This document shows, one piece after another, positions 7,827 through 16,221 of a DNA stretch of 64,000 nucleotides. Numbering within the stretch: position 1 is the first letter of the stretch; each line of letters starts with the position of its first letter. Under the pieces are notes generated by a model that worked only from the letters and a program-made list of their open reading frames with translations, searched no databases and was not told the origin of the DNA. Source of the stretch: JBMNGW01 sp050950025 (GTDB lineage Bacteria; Spirochaetota; Spirochaetia; Sphaerochaetales; Sphaerochaetaceae); contig JBMNGW010000003.1 of the NCBI GenBank assembly GCA_050950025.1, forward strand, positions 1 to 64,000. The letters are read 5' to 3'. Both the position numbers and the translations under genes were made by a program.

Positions 7827-9338
7827 TCAATTGCCCCTTTTGGCATAAGAACGTTCATCTTTGAGGACCACATCATGAGCTCCCCCTTCAACGATACTAG
7901 TAGAAGAGACCACAGTGAGCTTCGCATTCTGCCTCAGCTCTTGGAGGCTTAAAGAACCGCAGTTGCACATTGTTGAGCGAACTTTAGCTAACGTAATGCG
8001 AACATTCTCCCGCAGTGATCCGGCATAAGGAACATATGAGTCAACACCCTCTTCAAAAGCCAAATGCCCCGCTGCCGCTTCGTAGCGCTGCCAGTTACGT
8101 GCTCGGTTGGACCCTTCGCCCCAGTATTCTTTCATATAGGTTCCGTTGACTAACACTCGGTTGGAAGGCGATTCATCAAAACGGGCAAAATAGCGCCCTA
8201 ACATGACAAAATCGGCTCCCATAGCTAAGGCTAATGTGATGTGATGATCGTGAACGATTCCACCGTCGGAGCAGATGGGAATATAAATACCAGTTTGTTC
8301 AAAATAACGGTCTCGTTCAGAAACTACTTCAATAAGGGCCGAAGCTTGGCCGCGGCCAATCCCTTTTGTCTCGCGGGTAATGCAAATCGACCCCCCGCCA
8401 ATACCGACTTTAATAAAATCGGCTCCGCTTTCTGCTAAGAAGCGAAACCCTTCGGCATCAACGACATTACCAGCTCCAATGTAGATGCTATCTTGATACT
8501 CTTTTTTCACAAACTCGATAGTCCGTTGCTGCCACTCAGTAAATCCTTCAGAAGAATCGATACACAGGATGTTGGCCCCCGCTTCAATTAAAGCCGGAAC
8601 CCGCTGCTGATAATCATGAGTATTAATGCCTGCTCCCACCACATATCGTTTTGCCTTATCATGCAGCTCAAGAGGGTGTTCTTTGTGACTGTCATAGTCT
8701 TTGCGAAACACTAACGAGCAGAGTCTCCCTTGCGAATCAATAATCGGCAAGGTGTTGAGTTTGTGATCCCAAATCATATCATTGGCTTCACTTAAGCTGA
8801 TGCCATCCAAAGCGTACACCAAGTTTTTTAAGGGAGTCATAAAACTGGCAACTGGGGTACTGCCCTCCATGCGATGAACCCGATAATCACGGCTGGTGAC
8901 AATTCCCATCAATACACCGTTGGGCTTACCATCATCGGTGACGGCAATCGTGGAGTGTCCTGTTTCTCCAATAAGGGCAATTAACTCATCAAGGCTCTGT
9001 TCGGGGCGAATATTGGAATCGCTAGTGACAAATCCCGCTTTGTGATTTTTGACTTTGGCTACCATAGCTGCCTGCTGGGCAATCGATTGGCTGCTATAGA
9101 TAAACGACAGTCCCCCCTCTTTAGCTAAGGCAATGGCAAGACTATCATTGCTTACTGATTGCATAATAGCTGAGACTAAAGGGATATTCAGTCTTAGTGG
9201 CGATTGTTCCCCTTTTTTAAATTTAACAATGGGTGTTTGTAAATCGACCCGTTCGACAGTACAGTCAGCCGAAGAATAGGAGGGGATCAACAGGTATTCG
9301 TTAAAGGTTCTTGACGGTTCTGTGATATAAGTAGCCAT
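7827..9338 (-). CDS. guaB: IMP dehydrogenase, Tritrichomonas foetus-like type
   Basis: IMP dehydrogenase oxidises IMP to XMP with NAD, the first committed step of GMP synthesis, in the cytoplasm. The 503 residues contain the barrel interrupted by two CBS domains at about 100-220. The catalytic Cys319 lies in GGGSICITRE, followed by the mobile flap with Arg418-Tyr419 in RNWQRYE. K310, D261 and R382 are also present. Length and residue numbering coincide with the enzyme of the protozoan T. foetus as I recall it, including FEEGVDSYVPYAG and STMCNCG. Usual bacterial GuaB proteins have GPGSICTTR instead. A promoter-like sequence ends right at the start codon. Confidence 0.95.
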   Translation of the reverse strand: MATYITEPSRTFNEYLLIPSYSSADCTVERVDLQTPIVKFKKGEQSPLRLNIPLVSAIMQSVSNDSLAIALAKEGGLSFIYSSQSIAQQAAMVAKVKNHKAGFVTSDSNIRPEQSLDELIALIGETGHSTIAVTDDGKPNGVLMGIVTSRDYRVHRMEGSTPVASFMTPLKNLVYALDGISLSEANDMIWDHKLNTLPIIDSQGRLCSLVFRKDYDSHKEHPLELHDKAKRYVVGAGINTHDYQQRVPALIEAGANILCIDSSEGFTEWQQRTIEFVKKEYQDSIYIGAGNVVDAEGFRFLAESGADFIKVGIGGGSICITRETKGIGRGQASALIEVVSERDRYFEQTGIYIPICSDGGIVHDHHITLALAMGADFVMLGRYFARFDESPSNRVLVNGTYMKEYWGEGSNRARNWQRYEAAAGHLAFEEGVDSYVPYAGSLRENVRITLAKVRSTMCNCGSLSLQELRQNAKLTVVSSTSIVEGGAHDVVLKDERSYAKRGN

Positions 9339-9345
9339 ACCAGAG

Positions 9346-9374
9346 ACTATGCCCTACACAGGCGTTTATTGCAA
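9346..9374 (-). promoter_or_regulatory. Candidate guaB promoter, possibly leaderless
   Basis: On the minus strand TTGCAA (9369-9374) is followed after 17 bases by CATAGT (9346-9351). The start site expected about 7 bases further falls at or one base before the A of the guaB ATG (9338). There is no recognisable ribosome binding site before that ATG. A leaderless transcript is therefore possible. Both hexamers match only four of six consensus bases, so this is tentative. Confidence 0.35.
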
Positions 9375-9399
9375 GAACTCGGAGGCTATTTGGGCGTAA

Positions 9400-9428
9400 T
9401 TGACAGCAGTTGGTAAAGGTGTTACATT
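9400..9428 (+). promoter_or_regulatory. Promoter of the Zn/Cd ATPase gene
   Basis: TTGACA (9400-9405), a 17-base spacer and TACATT (9423-9428) make a good sigma-70 type promoter. The transcript would start near 9435 and leave a leader of about 53 bases before the ATG at 9488. Confidence 0.65.
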
Positions 9429-9431
9429 ACA

Positions 9432-9462
9432 TATGAACAAGTAATCATACTTTAATATATGA
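9432..9462 (+). promoter_or_regulatory. Candidate metalloregulator operator over the ATPase start site
   Basis: Half-sites TATGA (9432-9436), TCATA (9445-9449) and TATGA (9458-9462) form two overlapping inverted repeats with 8-base spacers. They sit just downstream of the -10 element, over the predicted transcription start, where a repressor would act. ArsR/SmtB-family operators often contain TGAA/TTCA or TATGA/TCATA half-sites. No regulator gene is adjacent, but an SmtB-type regulator is encoded at 60.1-60.4 kb. Confidence 0.4.
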
Positions 9463-9487
9463 CTCTCATTTCCAAGGGGGATAGGCA

Positions 9488-11389
9488 ATGGCAACCGGCG
9501 AATTACCTCAGATACAAACCCATCACGACAGCTGCTCAACAGGATGCTCTTCGTGTTCCTCTGAACATACGCATCCGTTGGATTACACCATCATTATCAG
9601 ATTGGTAATTTCATTGGCTTTTTTGGCCCTCTCCTTCTTTACTGTTTCTCCAATAAGCACTGTTTTGCTGATTACTTCCTATTTAATCAGTGGCTACGAT
9701 GTGCTTTTAAAAGCAGGAAAAAGCCTCTTAGGTGGCTTGGTGATGGACGAGCATGTGCTGATGACTGTGGCAACGTTGGGAGCTTTTGCTATTGGTGATT
9801 ATAAAGAGGCTGTGGCTGTTATGGCTTTTTACCAAACAGGTGAATTTGTTCAATCGCTGGCAGTGCAAAAATCGCGCTCTTCAATCACCTCTCTTCTCGA
9901 TATTAAAGCTGTAAGTGCCACCATACTCAAAGATGGCAAACAAGTTACAATTGATCCGGCTCTTATTGTCCCCGGCGATATAATACTCATTAAAGCAGGA
10001 GAGCGGGTGGCCGTTGATGGTCAAATTGTTACAGGCAATTCCACAATCGATGTCAGCGCCCTTACCGGTGAGTCGATTCCCCGCTTTGTCCAAGTTCAAG
10101 ATCACATTCTTGGCGGCAGTATTAACGGCAGCGGAGTGTTACACGTTCGAGCCACCGCCACCTACGAAGATTCAACTGTTGCCACTATGCTCCGTTTGGT
10201 CGAAGAATCGTCCCATAAAAAAGCCCCCACAGAGCGCTTTATTTCCCGCTTTGCCCGCTACTACACCCCCACTGTCGTCTCTTTGGCAGCCCTTTTAACT
10301 CTTTTACCTCCTTTAATTGGGCTTGGCACACTCTCATTTTGGTTTCATCGAGCTTTAGTATTTTTAGTTATCTCTTGCCCCTGTGCTTTAGTCATTTCAG
10401 TTCCTTTGGGCTTTTTTGGCGGTATTGGGGGCCTAAGTCGGATGGGAGTATTGGTGAAAGGGGGAAATTATATTCAAACGCTCTCAGAGGCCAAACATCT
10501 TGTCTTTGATAAAACCGGAACGTTGAGCAAAGGAGTCTTTACTGTTTCTGCAATCAATAGCTATGACAGTGCTTATAGTGAAGAGGAGATTCTTTTATTG
10601 GCGGCTTCAGTTGAGCAGCACTCGGCTCACCCTTTGGCCCAAACCATTGCTCAAGCGGCCCAAGGAGAGTTCAAAGAGGTTACTGAAATAACTGAAATCC
10701 CCGGCAAAGGAATCAGCGGAATATACAACGGTCATTCGATTGCAGTTGGGTCTGCCTCTTTTGCTAAAGAACTAAGCGGTCAAAGCCCTCCTCCTTTAGC
10801 TCATAGCGGTTCGTATCTTCTTGTTGATAACCACCTCATTGGTAGTTTGGAACTCCGTGACCAATTGAAAACAGAGGCCAAAGCAGCCGTTAAACAGCTT
10901 AAAAAATTGGGTATCAACGAGCTGACCATTTTATCGGGGGACCAAGAGGCCCCTGTTGCTCAGGTGGCCCAAGAATTAGAGATCGAGGACTATCGTCATT
11001 CGTTGCTTCCTCAACAAAAGCTTGAATATATTGAAACAGCTTTGCGACCCGTTGTCTTTGTAGGCGATGGGATTAACGACTCACCTGTTTTGGCTTTCAG
11101 TGATGTAGGTATTGCCATGGGTGCCATTGGCAGTGATGCCGCTATTGAGGCTTCTGATGTGGTAATTATGGGTGATGATGTAGCTAAAATCCCTTTGGCC
11201 ATTGCCCATAGTCGCAGGACCATGAGCATCGTTAAGCAAAATATTGTCTTCGCTATCGGAGTAAAAATCATTGTCATGGCTTTGGCAACGGTGGGAATTG
11301 CTTCGATGTGGACGGCAGTGTTTGCCGATACGGGAGTTGCCCTTCTGGCAGTCGTTAATTCTTTAAGAGCATTACGCAAAAGAATCTGA
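9488..11389 (+). CDS. zntA: P1B-type ATPase, zinc/cadmium/lead exporter
   Basis: A membrane heavy-metal P-type ATPase of 633 residues that exports divalent soft metals. The family motifs are in order: TGES at 193-196, the metal-binding CPC at 297-299, DKTGTLS at 341 with the phosphorylated Asp, the HP pair at 381-382 and GDGIND near 535. The CPC motif together with the C-terminal DTGVALLAVVNSLRALR points to the ZntA/CadA Zn/Cd/Pb group rather than copper pumps. The N-terminus lacks an HMA domain and instead has a short His/Cys patch (H12, H13, C16, C20, C23, H27, H29). The ATG follows AAGGGGGATAGGCA. Regulation by a metal sensor is suggested by the repeats upstream. Confidence 0.9.
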   Translation: MATGELPQIQTHHDSCSTGCSSCSSEHTHPLDYTIIIRLVISLAFLALSFFTVSPISTVLLITSYLISGYDVLLKAGKSLLGGLVMDEHVLMTVATLGAFAIGDYKEAVAVMAFYQTGEFVQSLAVQKSRSSITSLLDIKAVSATILKDGKQVTIDPALIVPGDIILIKAGERVAVDGQIVTGNSTIDVSALTGESIPRFVQVQDHILGGSINGSGVLHVRATATYEDSTVATMLRLVEESSHKKAPTERFISRFARYYTPTVVSLAALLTLLPPLIGLGTLSFWFHRALVFLVISCPCALVISVPLGFFGGIGGLSRMGVLVKGGNYIQTLSEAKHLVFDKTGTLSKGVFTVSAINSYDSAYSEEEILLLAASVEQHSAHPLAQTIAQAAQGEFKEVTEITEIPGKGISGIYNGHSIAVGSASFAKELSGQSPPPLAHSGSYLLVDNHLIGSLELRDQLKTEAKAAVKQLKKLGINELTILSGDQEAPVAQVAQELEIEDYRHSLLPQQKLEYIETALRPVVFVGDGINDSPVLAFSDVGIAMGAIGSDAAIEASDVVIMGDDVAKIPLAIAHSRRTMSIVKQNIVFAIGVKIIVMALATVGIASMWTAVFADTGVALLAVVNSLRALRKRI

Positions 11390-11429
11390 CTCTCTTTCTT
11401 TGATCCTCCATTTATGGTATCTTCTGTGG

Positions 11430-11449
11430 TTGGGGCCGTTTTGCCCCAA
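11430..11449 (+). other. Hairpin directly upstream of the EF-G2-like gene
   Basis: TTGGGGC (11430-11436) pairs with GCCCCAA (11443-11449) across a 6-base loop, immediately before the ribosome site AGGAAAG and ATG 11463. It lacks a T run, so it is not a clear terminator for the ATPase gene. It could influence translation of the downstream gene. Confidence 0.4.
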
Positions 11450-11462
11450 AAGGAAAGATTTC

Positions 11463-13490
11463 ATGGACGATAAGCACATACGCAACATAGGCATCATGGC
11501 CCACATCGACGCTGGTAAGACAACGACAACTGAGCGGATTCTTTTTTATACAGGCGAAAATTACCGCATCGGAGAAGTTGATGATGGCGAAGCATCCATG
11601 GATTTTTTACTTCAGGAGCAAAATAGAGGTATCACCATCAGCTCGGCAGCCACTACCTGCTATTGGAAAGAGCACCAAATCAATATCATCGATACTCCCG
11701 GTCACGTCGATTTCACAGCCGAAGTTGAGCGCTCGCTGCGCGTTCTTGACGGAGCAGTGGCCGTGGTGTGCGCTGTTAGCGGTGTTGAACCGCAAACCGA
11801 AACAGTGTGGCGCCAAGCCGATCGCTACAACGTTCCCAGAATCATTTTTATCAATAAAATGGATCGCTTGGGAGCCGACTTTTATCGTACGGTTGCTGAA
11901 ATTGAGAAGAAATTTGGTATTACCACAGTCCCTTTAATGGTGCCGGTAGGCAGTGAAGGCGACTTTTCAGCCGTTATTGATCTTATAGAGGAAAAGATGC
12001 TTACATTCTCTACCACAGCTTCTTCCTCAAGTATTCAAACCCATCCGATTCCCCAAGAGATGGCAGACCTGGTAGCTACCTGGAAAGAAAAACTTCTGGA
12101 TGCAGTTGCCTCCTATTCGGATGAAATTACAGAGCTTTATTTTAGCGGCCAGTCGATTCCACGCTCTTTAATTATGAGCGTACTGCGAAAAGCCACCATT
12201 GAGCATAACCTTGTGCCTTTGTATGTGGGAGCTTCTTTGAAAAATATTGGTGTCCAGCCACTATTGGACGGCATTGTAGAACTGTTGCCCTCCCCGCTCG
12301 ATATTCCCCCTGCCAAAGGCATCTCAGTCAAAAAAGGGGAAGAGGTTGAAGTTCCTCATGATCGTAACGGCATTCCATTAGCTTTGATTTTTAAAATTCA
12401 ACATGATCGGGAAGCCGGTTCGCTTTGTTTTATTCGGGTGTACAGCGGTACCTTTAAAAAAGGGACGGCTGTGCTTAATATTTCCAAGAAAAAAAGGGAG
12501 CGGATTAACCGCCTTGTGCGCATGCATGCCAATCGACCCGAGGCCCTTGATGAGCTGGCGGCCGGCGACATCGGAGTGGTCATCGGCATTAAAGGGGCAC
12601 AAACCGGCGATACCATCGGCAGTGAAGGCTCACAGGTCCTGTTGGAGCATATGGAATTTCCCGAACCGGTCATCTCTGTGGCCATTGAGCCTCGCACACT
12701 TAGCGATCAAGATAAGCTTAAACATGCTCTGCAAATCCTGATGCAAGAAGATCCAACCTTTGTGTGGAAAGAGCAAGCCGATACAGGCCAGTTGGTTATT
12801 AGCGGTATGGGAGAACTCCATTTGGATGTCCTTGTTACCCGCCTGACAACCGAAATGAAAATTGATGCCCGAGTGGGTAACCCCCAGGTCACCTACCGCG
12901 AATCAATTACCGCTTCGGTTACGAAAACTGAGGAGTACAGTCGGTTACTTGCCGGCAAAGAACATGCGGCAAGTGTCACCCTTACGCTAAATCCTTTGCC
13001 AACAAAACAAGGATTCCGCTTTACAACTGCCAAAAGCTTTCGCGAGTTACCCTCTGAATTCTTGGAGGCCATTAAACGGGGGGTGGAAAACTCAATTCAT
13101 AGCGGCATTAAATACGGCTATGAAGTCATCGATATTGAAGTCATTCTTGAAGCGGTAGCTTTTAATGAGCTTACTGCTTCTGCTTTTGCATTTGAAGCTG
13201 CCAGTGCCCTCTGTTTTGAAGCTGCCGGAAGAGAAGCACATCCTCAATTGCTTGAACCGATAATGAATATCAACATTATTGCTCCTTCTCAATATGTGGG
13301 AGAGGCTATGGGAAGTCTCACTTCGCGCGGCGGGTTAATTACCAGTATGGAAAGCCGCCCGGGAGCCGATTATATTTTGGCTCAAGCCCCTTTGGCTAAG
13401 ATGTTTGGCTACTCTACGGTGCTCAGAAGCGCCACGCAAGGCAGAGGAACGTTTACCATGGAATTCTCCCATTTTGCCGCCAAGGGTTAG
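11463..13490 (+). CDS. Elongation factor G paralogue, EF-G2-like
   Basis: A five-domain translational GTPase of 675 residues. The G domain has HIDAGKTTTTERIL (G1), RGITISSAA (G2), DTPGHVDF (G3) and NKMDR (G4). Domain IV lacks the usual SGGRGQYGHV segment and instead reads LLAGKEHAASVTLTLNP. This is reminiscent of mitochondrial EF-G2 and of the second spirochaetal EF-G, which work in ribosome recycling rather than translocation. It also stands alone, away from rpsL-rpsG-tufA. I start at the ATG after AGGAAAG; an upstream in-frame start adds 21 residues absent from the family. It converges on sufU with 2 bases between stops. Recycling function is inferred. Confidence 0.85.
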   Translation: MDDKHIRNIGIMAHIDAGKTTTTERILFYTGENYRIGEVDDGEASMDFLLQEQNRGITISSAATTCYWKEHQINIIDTPGHVDFTAEVERSLRVLDGAVAVVCAVSGVEPQTETVWRQADRYNVPRIIFINKMDRLGADFYRTVAEIEKKFGITTVPLMVPVGSEGDFSAVIDLIEEKMLTFSTTASSSSIQTHPIPQEMADLVATWKEKLLDAVASYSDEITELYFSGQSIPRSLIMSVLRKATIEHNLVPLYVGASLKNIGVQPLLDGIVELLPSPLDIPPAKGISVKKGEEVEVPHDRNGIPLALIFKIQHDREAGSLCFIRVYSGTFKKGTAVLNISKKKRERINRLVRMHANRPEALDELAAGDIGVVIGIKGAQTGDTIGSEGSQVLLEHMEFPEPVISVAIEPRTLSDQDKLKHALQILMQEDPTFVWKEQADTGQLVISGMGELHLDVLVTRLTTEMKIDARVGNPQVTYRESITASVTKTEEYSRLLAGKEHAASVTLTLNPLPTKQGFRFTTAKSFRELPSEFLEAIKRGVENSIHSGIKYGYEVIDIEVILEAVAFNELTASAFAFEAASALCFEAAGREAHPQLLEPIMNINIIAPSQYVGEAMGSLTSRGGLITSMESRPGADYILAQAPLAKMFGYSTVLRSATQGRGTFTMEFSHFAAKG

Positions 13491-13492
13491 CT

Positions 13493-13927
13493 TTAACTGA
13501 GCATCTGTTGTAAAGCAGCTTCCAAGGTATGCCAGCCCAAAGTGGCACATGCGATACGAGCAGGCAGATTGGAAACTCGCTCAAGAGCAACCGCTTCGCC
13601 TAAATTTTGTAGCTCTTGTTCGCTTAAGGTATCGTGGCGCATCAATTGCAAAAAAAGGGAGCACAGCCGAAGGGCTTCTTCTTTTGTTTTACCGCGCACC
13701 AAATCTATCATAATAGAAATTGAGGCTTGAGATATGGCACAGCCGCTACCCCCGTATGCGGCATTTTCAATGATTCCATTTTCCAGTTGTATATACAGCT
13801 GTAGCTCATCACCGCAGCTGGGGTTTTTGCCCGCTAAAACAAGCGTGGCAGATTCCAGCTCATGTTTGTTATGATTAGATAGCATATGGTCTTTAATAAT
13901 GTGTGGATACAGTTCACGTAGGTCCAA
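13493..13927 (-). CDS. sufU: SufU-type Fe-S cluster assembly protein
   Basis: A SufU/IscU-fold protein of 144 residues that takes sulfur from SufS for Fe-S assembly. The zinc ligand set of SufU is visible at C38, D40, C63 and C127 (NPSCGD, GSGC, IACATLGW), nearly the spacing of the Bacillus protein. A SufU-like insertion between the second and third Cys is present, so this is a sulfur-transfer SufU rather than a scaffold IscU. Translation seems to start at TTG inside the end of sufS (14-base overlap). It is the last gene of marR-sufC-sufB-sufD-sufS-sufU. Confidence 0.92.
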   Translation of the reverse strand: MDLRELYPHIIKDHMLSNHNKHELESATLVLAGKNPSCGDELQLYIQLENGIIENAAYGGSGCAISQASISIMIDLVRGKTKEEALRLCSLFLQLMRHDTLSEQELQNLGEAVALERVSNLPARIACATLGWHTLEAALQQMLS

Positions 13928-15149
13928 GGCCCATTACCTCCCTTACAAGTGATAAAGCTTGTGCCAAACGCCGTATTTCTTCTTCGGTGTTATAAAAACA
14001 GAGACTCGCACGACAGGTGGCATTTACTCCCAAATAGGCCATCAGCGGCTGAGCACAGTGATGGCCGGCTCTGATAGCCACCCCTTGAGCATCCAAAATA
14101 GTGGCAACATCGTGCGGATGAACATCTTCAATAGTGAAAGAGAGAATACCAGAACGAGATTCTGCTTGAGCGCTGCCATAAAGATGGATATGAGGGACAC
14201 CAGAAAGCTGCTGCCAAACATAGTCTGTTAGATGTTGTTCTTTAGCATATATTGTTTTCAGACCCACCTGGCTCACATAATCGATAGCAGCACCTAAGCC
14301 AATCACTCCTTCAATGTTTTGGGTGCCAGCTTCAAATTTTAAAGGCGCATCCAAAAACCGAACATGCTGTTGAGTAACCTCTTCGACAATGCCTCCGCCA
14401 ACTCGAGTGGGTTCCATCTGCTCTAAGAACTCTTTTTTAGCATACAGCACACCAACGCCAGTGGGGCCATACATCTTATGGGCCGAAAAGGCCATAAAAT
14501 CGACATCTAAATCGACAACGTTTAGCGGAATATGAGAGGCGCTTTGAGCAGCATCCACTAAAACTACAGCACCGACTTTGTGAGCCATGGCAGTCAGATG
14601 TTTAATAGGATTTATTCCTCCTAGAACATTGGAAATATGGGTTATGGCAACGATTTTAGTCCGAGATGTCAGTTTTGAGGCCAACTCTTGGGGTGTTACA
14701 GTCCCCATTTGGTCAACAAGCAGATACCGTAGTTTAGATTTTGTGCGAGTGGCCAACCGCTGCCAAGGAAGCAGATTACTGTGGTGTTCTGCTACTGAGA
14801 TGAGAATCTCATCACCTTCTTGGACCACTTGCTCTGCATAGCCTTGGGCTACTTGATTAATAGAATCGGTGGTGCCAAACGTAAAGACAATCTCTTTTGG
14901 ATCTAAAGCACCAATAAAATGGGCAACGAGGGTTCGAGTTGCCTCATACGCTTTTGTTGCCAAAGCACTGAGGGCATATGAGCCCCGATGTGTGTTGGCA
15001 GTAAAGCTCTCATAATACGTTGTCACCGCATTAATAACCTGGTGTGGTTTTTGACTGGTGGCAGCATTATCAAAATAGGCTATGGGGAGCCCCCCTACCC
15101 CGATTTTCTGCAACAGTGGAAAGTCTTGACGAAAATCAGTTTTTTCCAT
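13914..15149 (-). CDS. sufS: Cysteine desulfurase SufS
   Basis: A PLP-dependent group II cysteine desulfurase of 411 residues that releases sulfur from cysteine to SufU. The N-terminal YFDNAATSQKP, the aldimine lysine K225 in FSAHKMYGPTG and the persulfide Cys365 in RAGHHCAQPLM are all present. The HHCAQP context and short active-site loop are typical of SufS rather than IscS. It overlaps sufD upstream by 14 bases and sufU downstream by 14 bases, indicating tight co-translation. Confidence 0.96.
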   Translation of the reverse strand: MEKTDFRQDFPLLQKIGVGGLPIAYFDNAATSQKPHQVINAVTTYYESFTANTHRGSYALSALATKAYEATRTLVAHFIGALDPKEIVFTFGTTDSINQVAQGYAEQVVQEGDEILISVAEHHSNLLPWQRLATRTKSKLRYLLVDQMGTVTPQELASKLTSRTKIVAITHISNVLGGINPIKHLTAMAHKVGAVVLVDAAQSASHIPLNVVDLDVDFMAFSAHKMYGPTGVGVLYAKKEFLEQMEPTRVGGGIVEEVTQQHVRFLDAPLKFEAGTQNIEGVIGLGAAIDYVSQVGLKTIYAKEQHLTDYVWQQLSGVPHIHLYGSAQAESRSGILSFTIEDVHPHDVATILDAQGVAIRAGHHCAQPLMAYLGVNATCRASLCFYNTEEEIRRLAQALSLVREVMGLGPT

Positions 15150-16212
15150 AGATCACCTGTTGAATTTTTTGTTGCACTGCTGCCTGCAATTCAGCTGTGG
15201 GCAACTTGGTAATAATGGGGACAAAAGAGGCCATCACTAACTGCGTTTTTGCTTCTTGGAGGGTATAACCGCGACTCATTACATAATAGAGCTTGTCCGC
15301 ATCGAGGTTTCCGCAGAAAGTGGCATGTTCTCCTTCCACATTCTCTTCACCGCATAATAGTAGCGGTGTAGAGAGGTTAATTGCCCGGTCACTAAGAACC
15401 AAAGTGGTCTCTTCTTCACGTCCTTTGGCTCCAAAGGCCCCCCGAACAAAGTCTAAGGTGCTTTTAAGTGTTTTTTTGGCATTGCCTAAAAGGGCCCCTC
15501 GACACACTATGTTTCCTTCACTAGCAGCTCCTGTCAGCTGTAATCGATAATTAAAATCCTGTTTACGATTCTCGTTACCCACATACAGCGTATTCACATC
15601 GCCTCGACTTTCTGTGCCAAGCAGAGAAATAGTGGACCCGCTGATTACCTGTGATCCTCCCAACTCGCAATGAAGGCAGTTGCCCTGAGCTTTTGGATTC
15701 ACGTTTATTGACGATCCGTGCAAATGGGTGGTTTTATCTCCCAACATTTGCAGGATTACAAGATTGATCTGAGCACCTGTTTGGGCCTCTACTGTCACAA
15801 AACCGCCATGAAAACACTCTGTTGCGTCGGTACTTTGGTAGCGCAAAACAACGGTGGCATTACTGCCTGTTTGAGCTTTTATGTGAATATAATCCAGAAG
15901 TACCGGATCGTGTTCATCCAACAAAAAATCTACTAAGATAGGCTTTGTCGGTTGGGTATTTTCAGCAATTGTGAGACTGAGGCTGTAATTGTGGTTTTCC
16001 AGCACAAAATCATGTAATCGCTTTAGCTCAGGTGGTAATTCGGCCTTTAGTGGTGGTACAACATGTTGGTGAACTACTTCCTCTAAAGAGTCCACAACCA
16101 CTTTTTTTTGGTATGGAAGAGTCAAATCTGCCTCAAATTCCAACTGGGCTTCATTCATCCCCAGCCAACTCCAGCTTGGAACGTGCATTTGGTTAATATG
16201 TGTTAGTTTCAT
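15136..16212 (-). CDS. sufD: Fe-S assembly scaffold subunit SufD
   Basis: SufD pairs with SufB in the SufBC2D complex that builds Fe-S clusters in the cytoplasm. The protein has 358 residues, somewhat short for SufD. The conserved core is at the C-terminal half: repeating beta-helix segments, then LLCGEENVEGEHATFCGNLDADKLYYVMSRG, where the His of the EGEHA-type motif is the SufD cluster residue, and a final LPTAELQAAVQQKIQQVIYG. Conservation in the first 100 residues is low, as usual. The start ATG follows AAGGGGC, 9 bases after sufB. Confidence 0.93.
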   Translation of the reverse strand: MKLTHINQMHVPSWSWLGMNEAQLEFEADLTLPYQKKVVVDSLEEVVHQHVVPPLKAELPPELKRLHDFVLENHNYSLSLTIAENTQPTKPILVDFLLDEHDPVLLDYIHIKAQTGSNATVVLRYQSTDATECFHGGFVTVEAQTGAQINLVILQMLGDKTTHLHGSSINVNPKAQGNCLHCELGGSQVISGSTISLLGTESRGDVNTLYVGNENRKQDFNYRLQLTGAASEGNIVCRGALLGNAKKTLKSTLDFVRGAFGAKGREEETTLVLSDRAINLSTPLLLCGEENVEGEHATFCGNLDADKLYYVMSRGYTLQEAKTQLVMASFVPIITKLPTAELQAAVQQKIQQVIYGKN

Positions 16213-16221
16213 AGATGCCCC

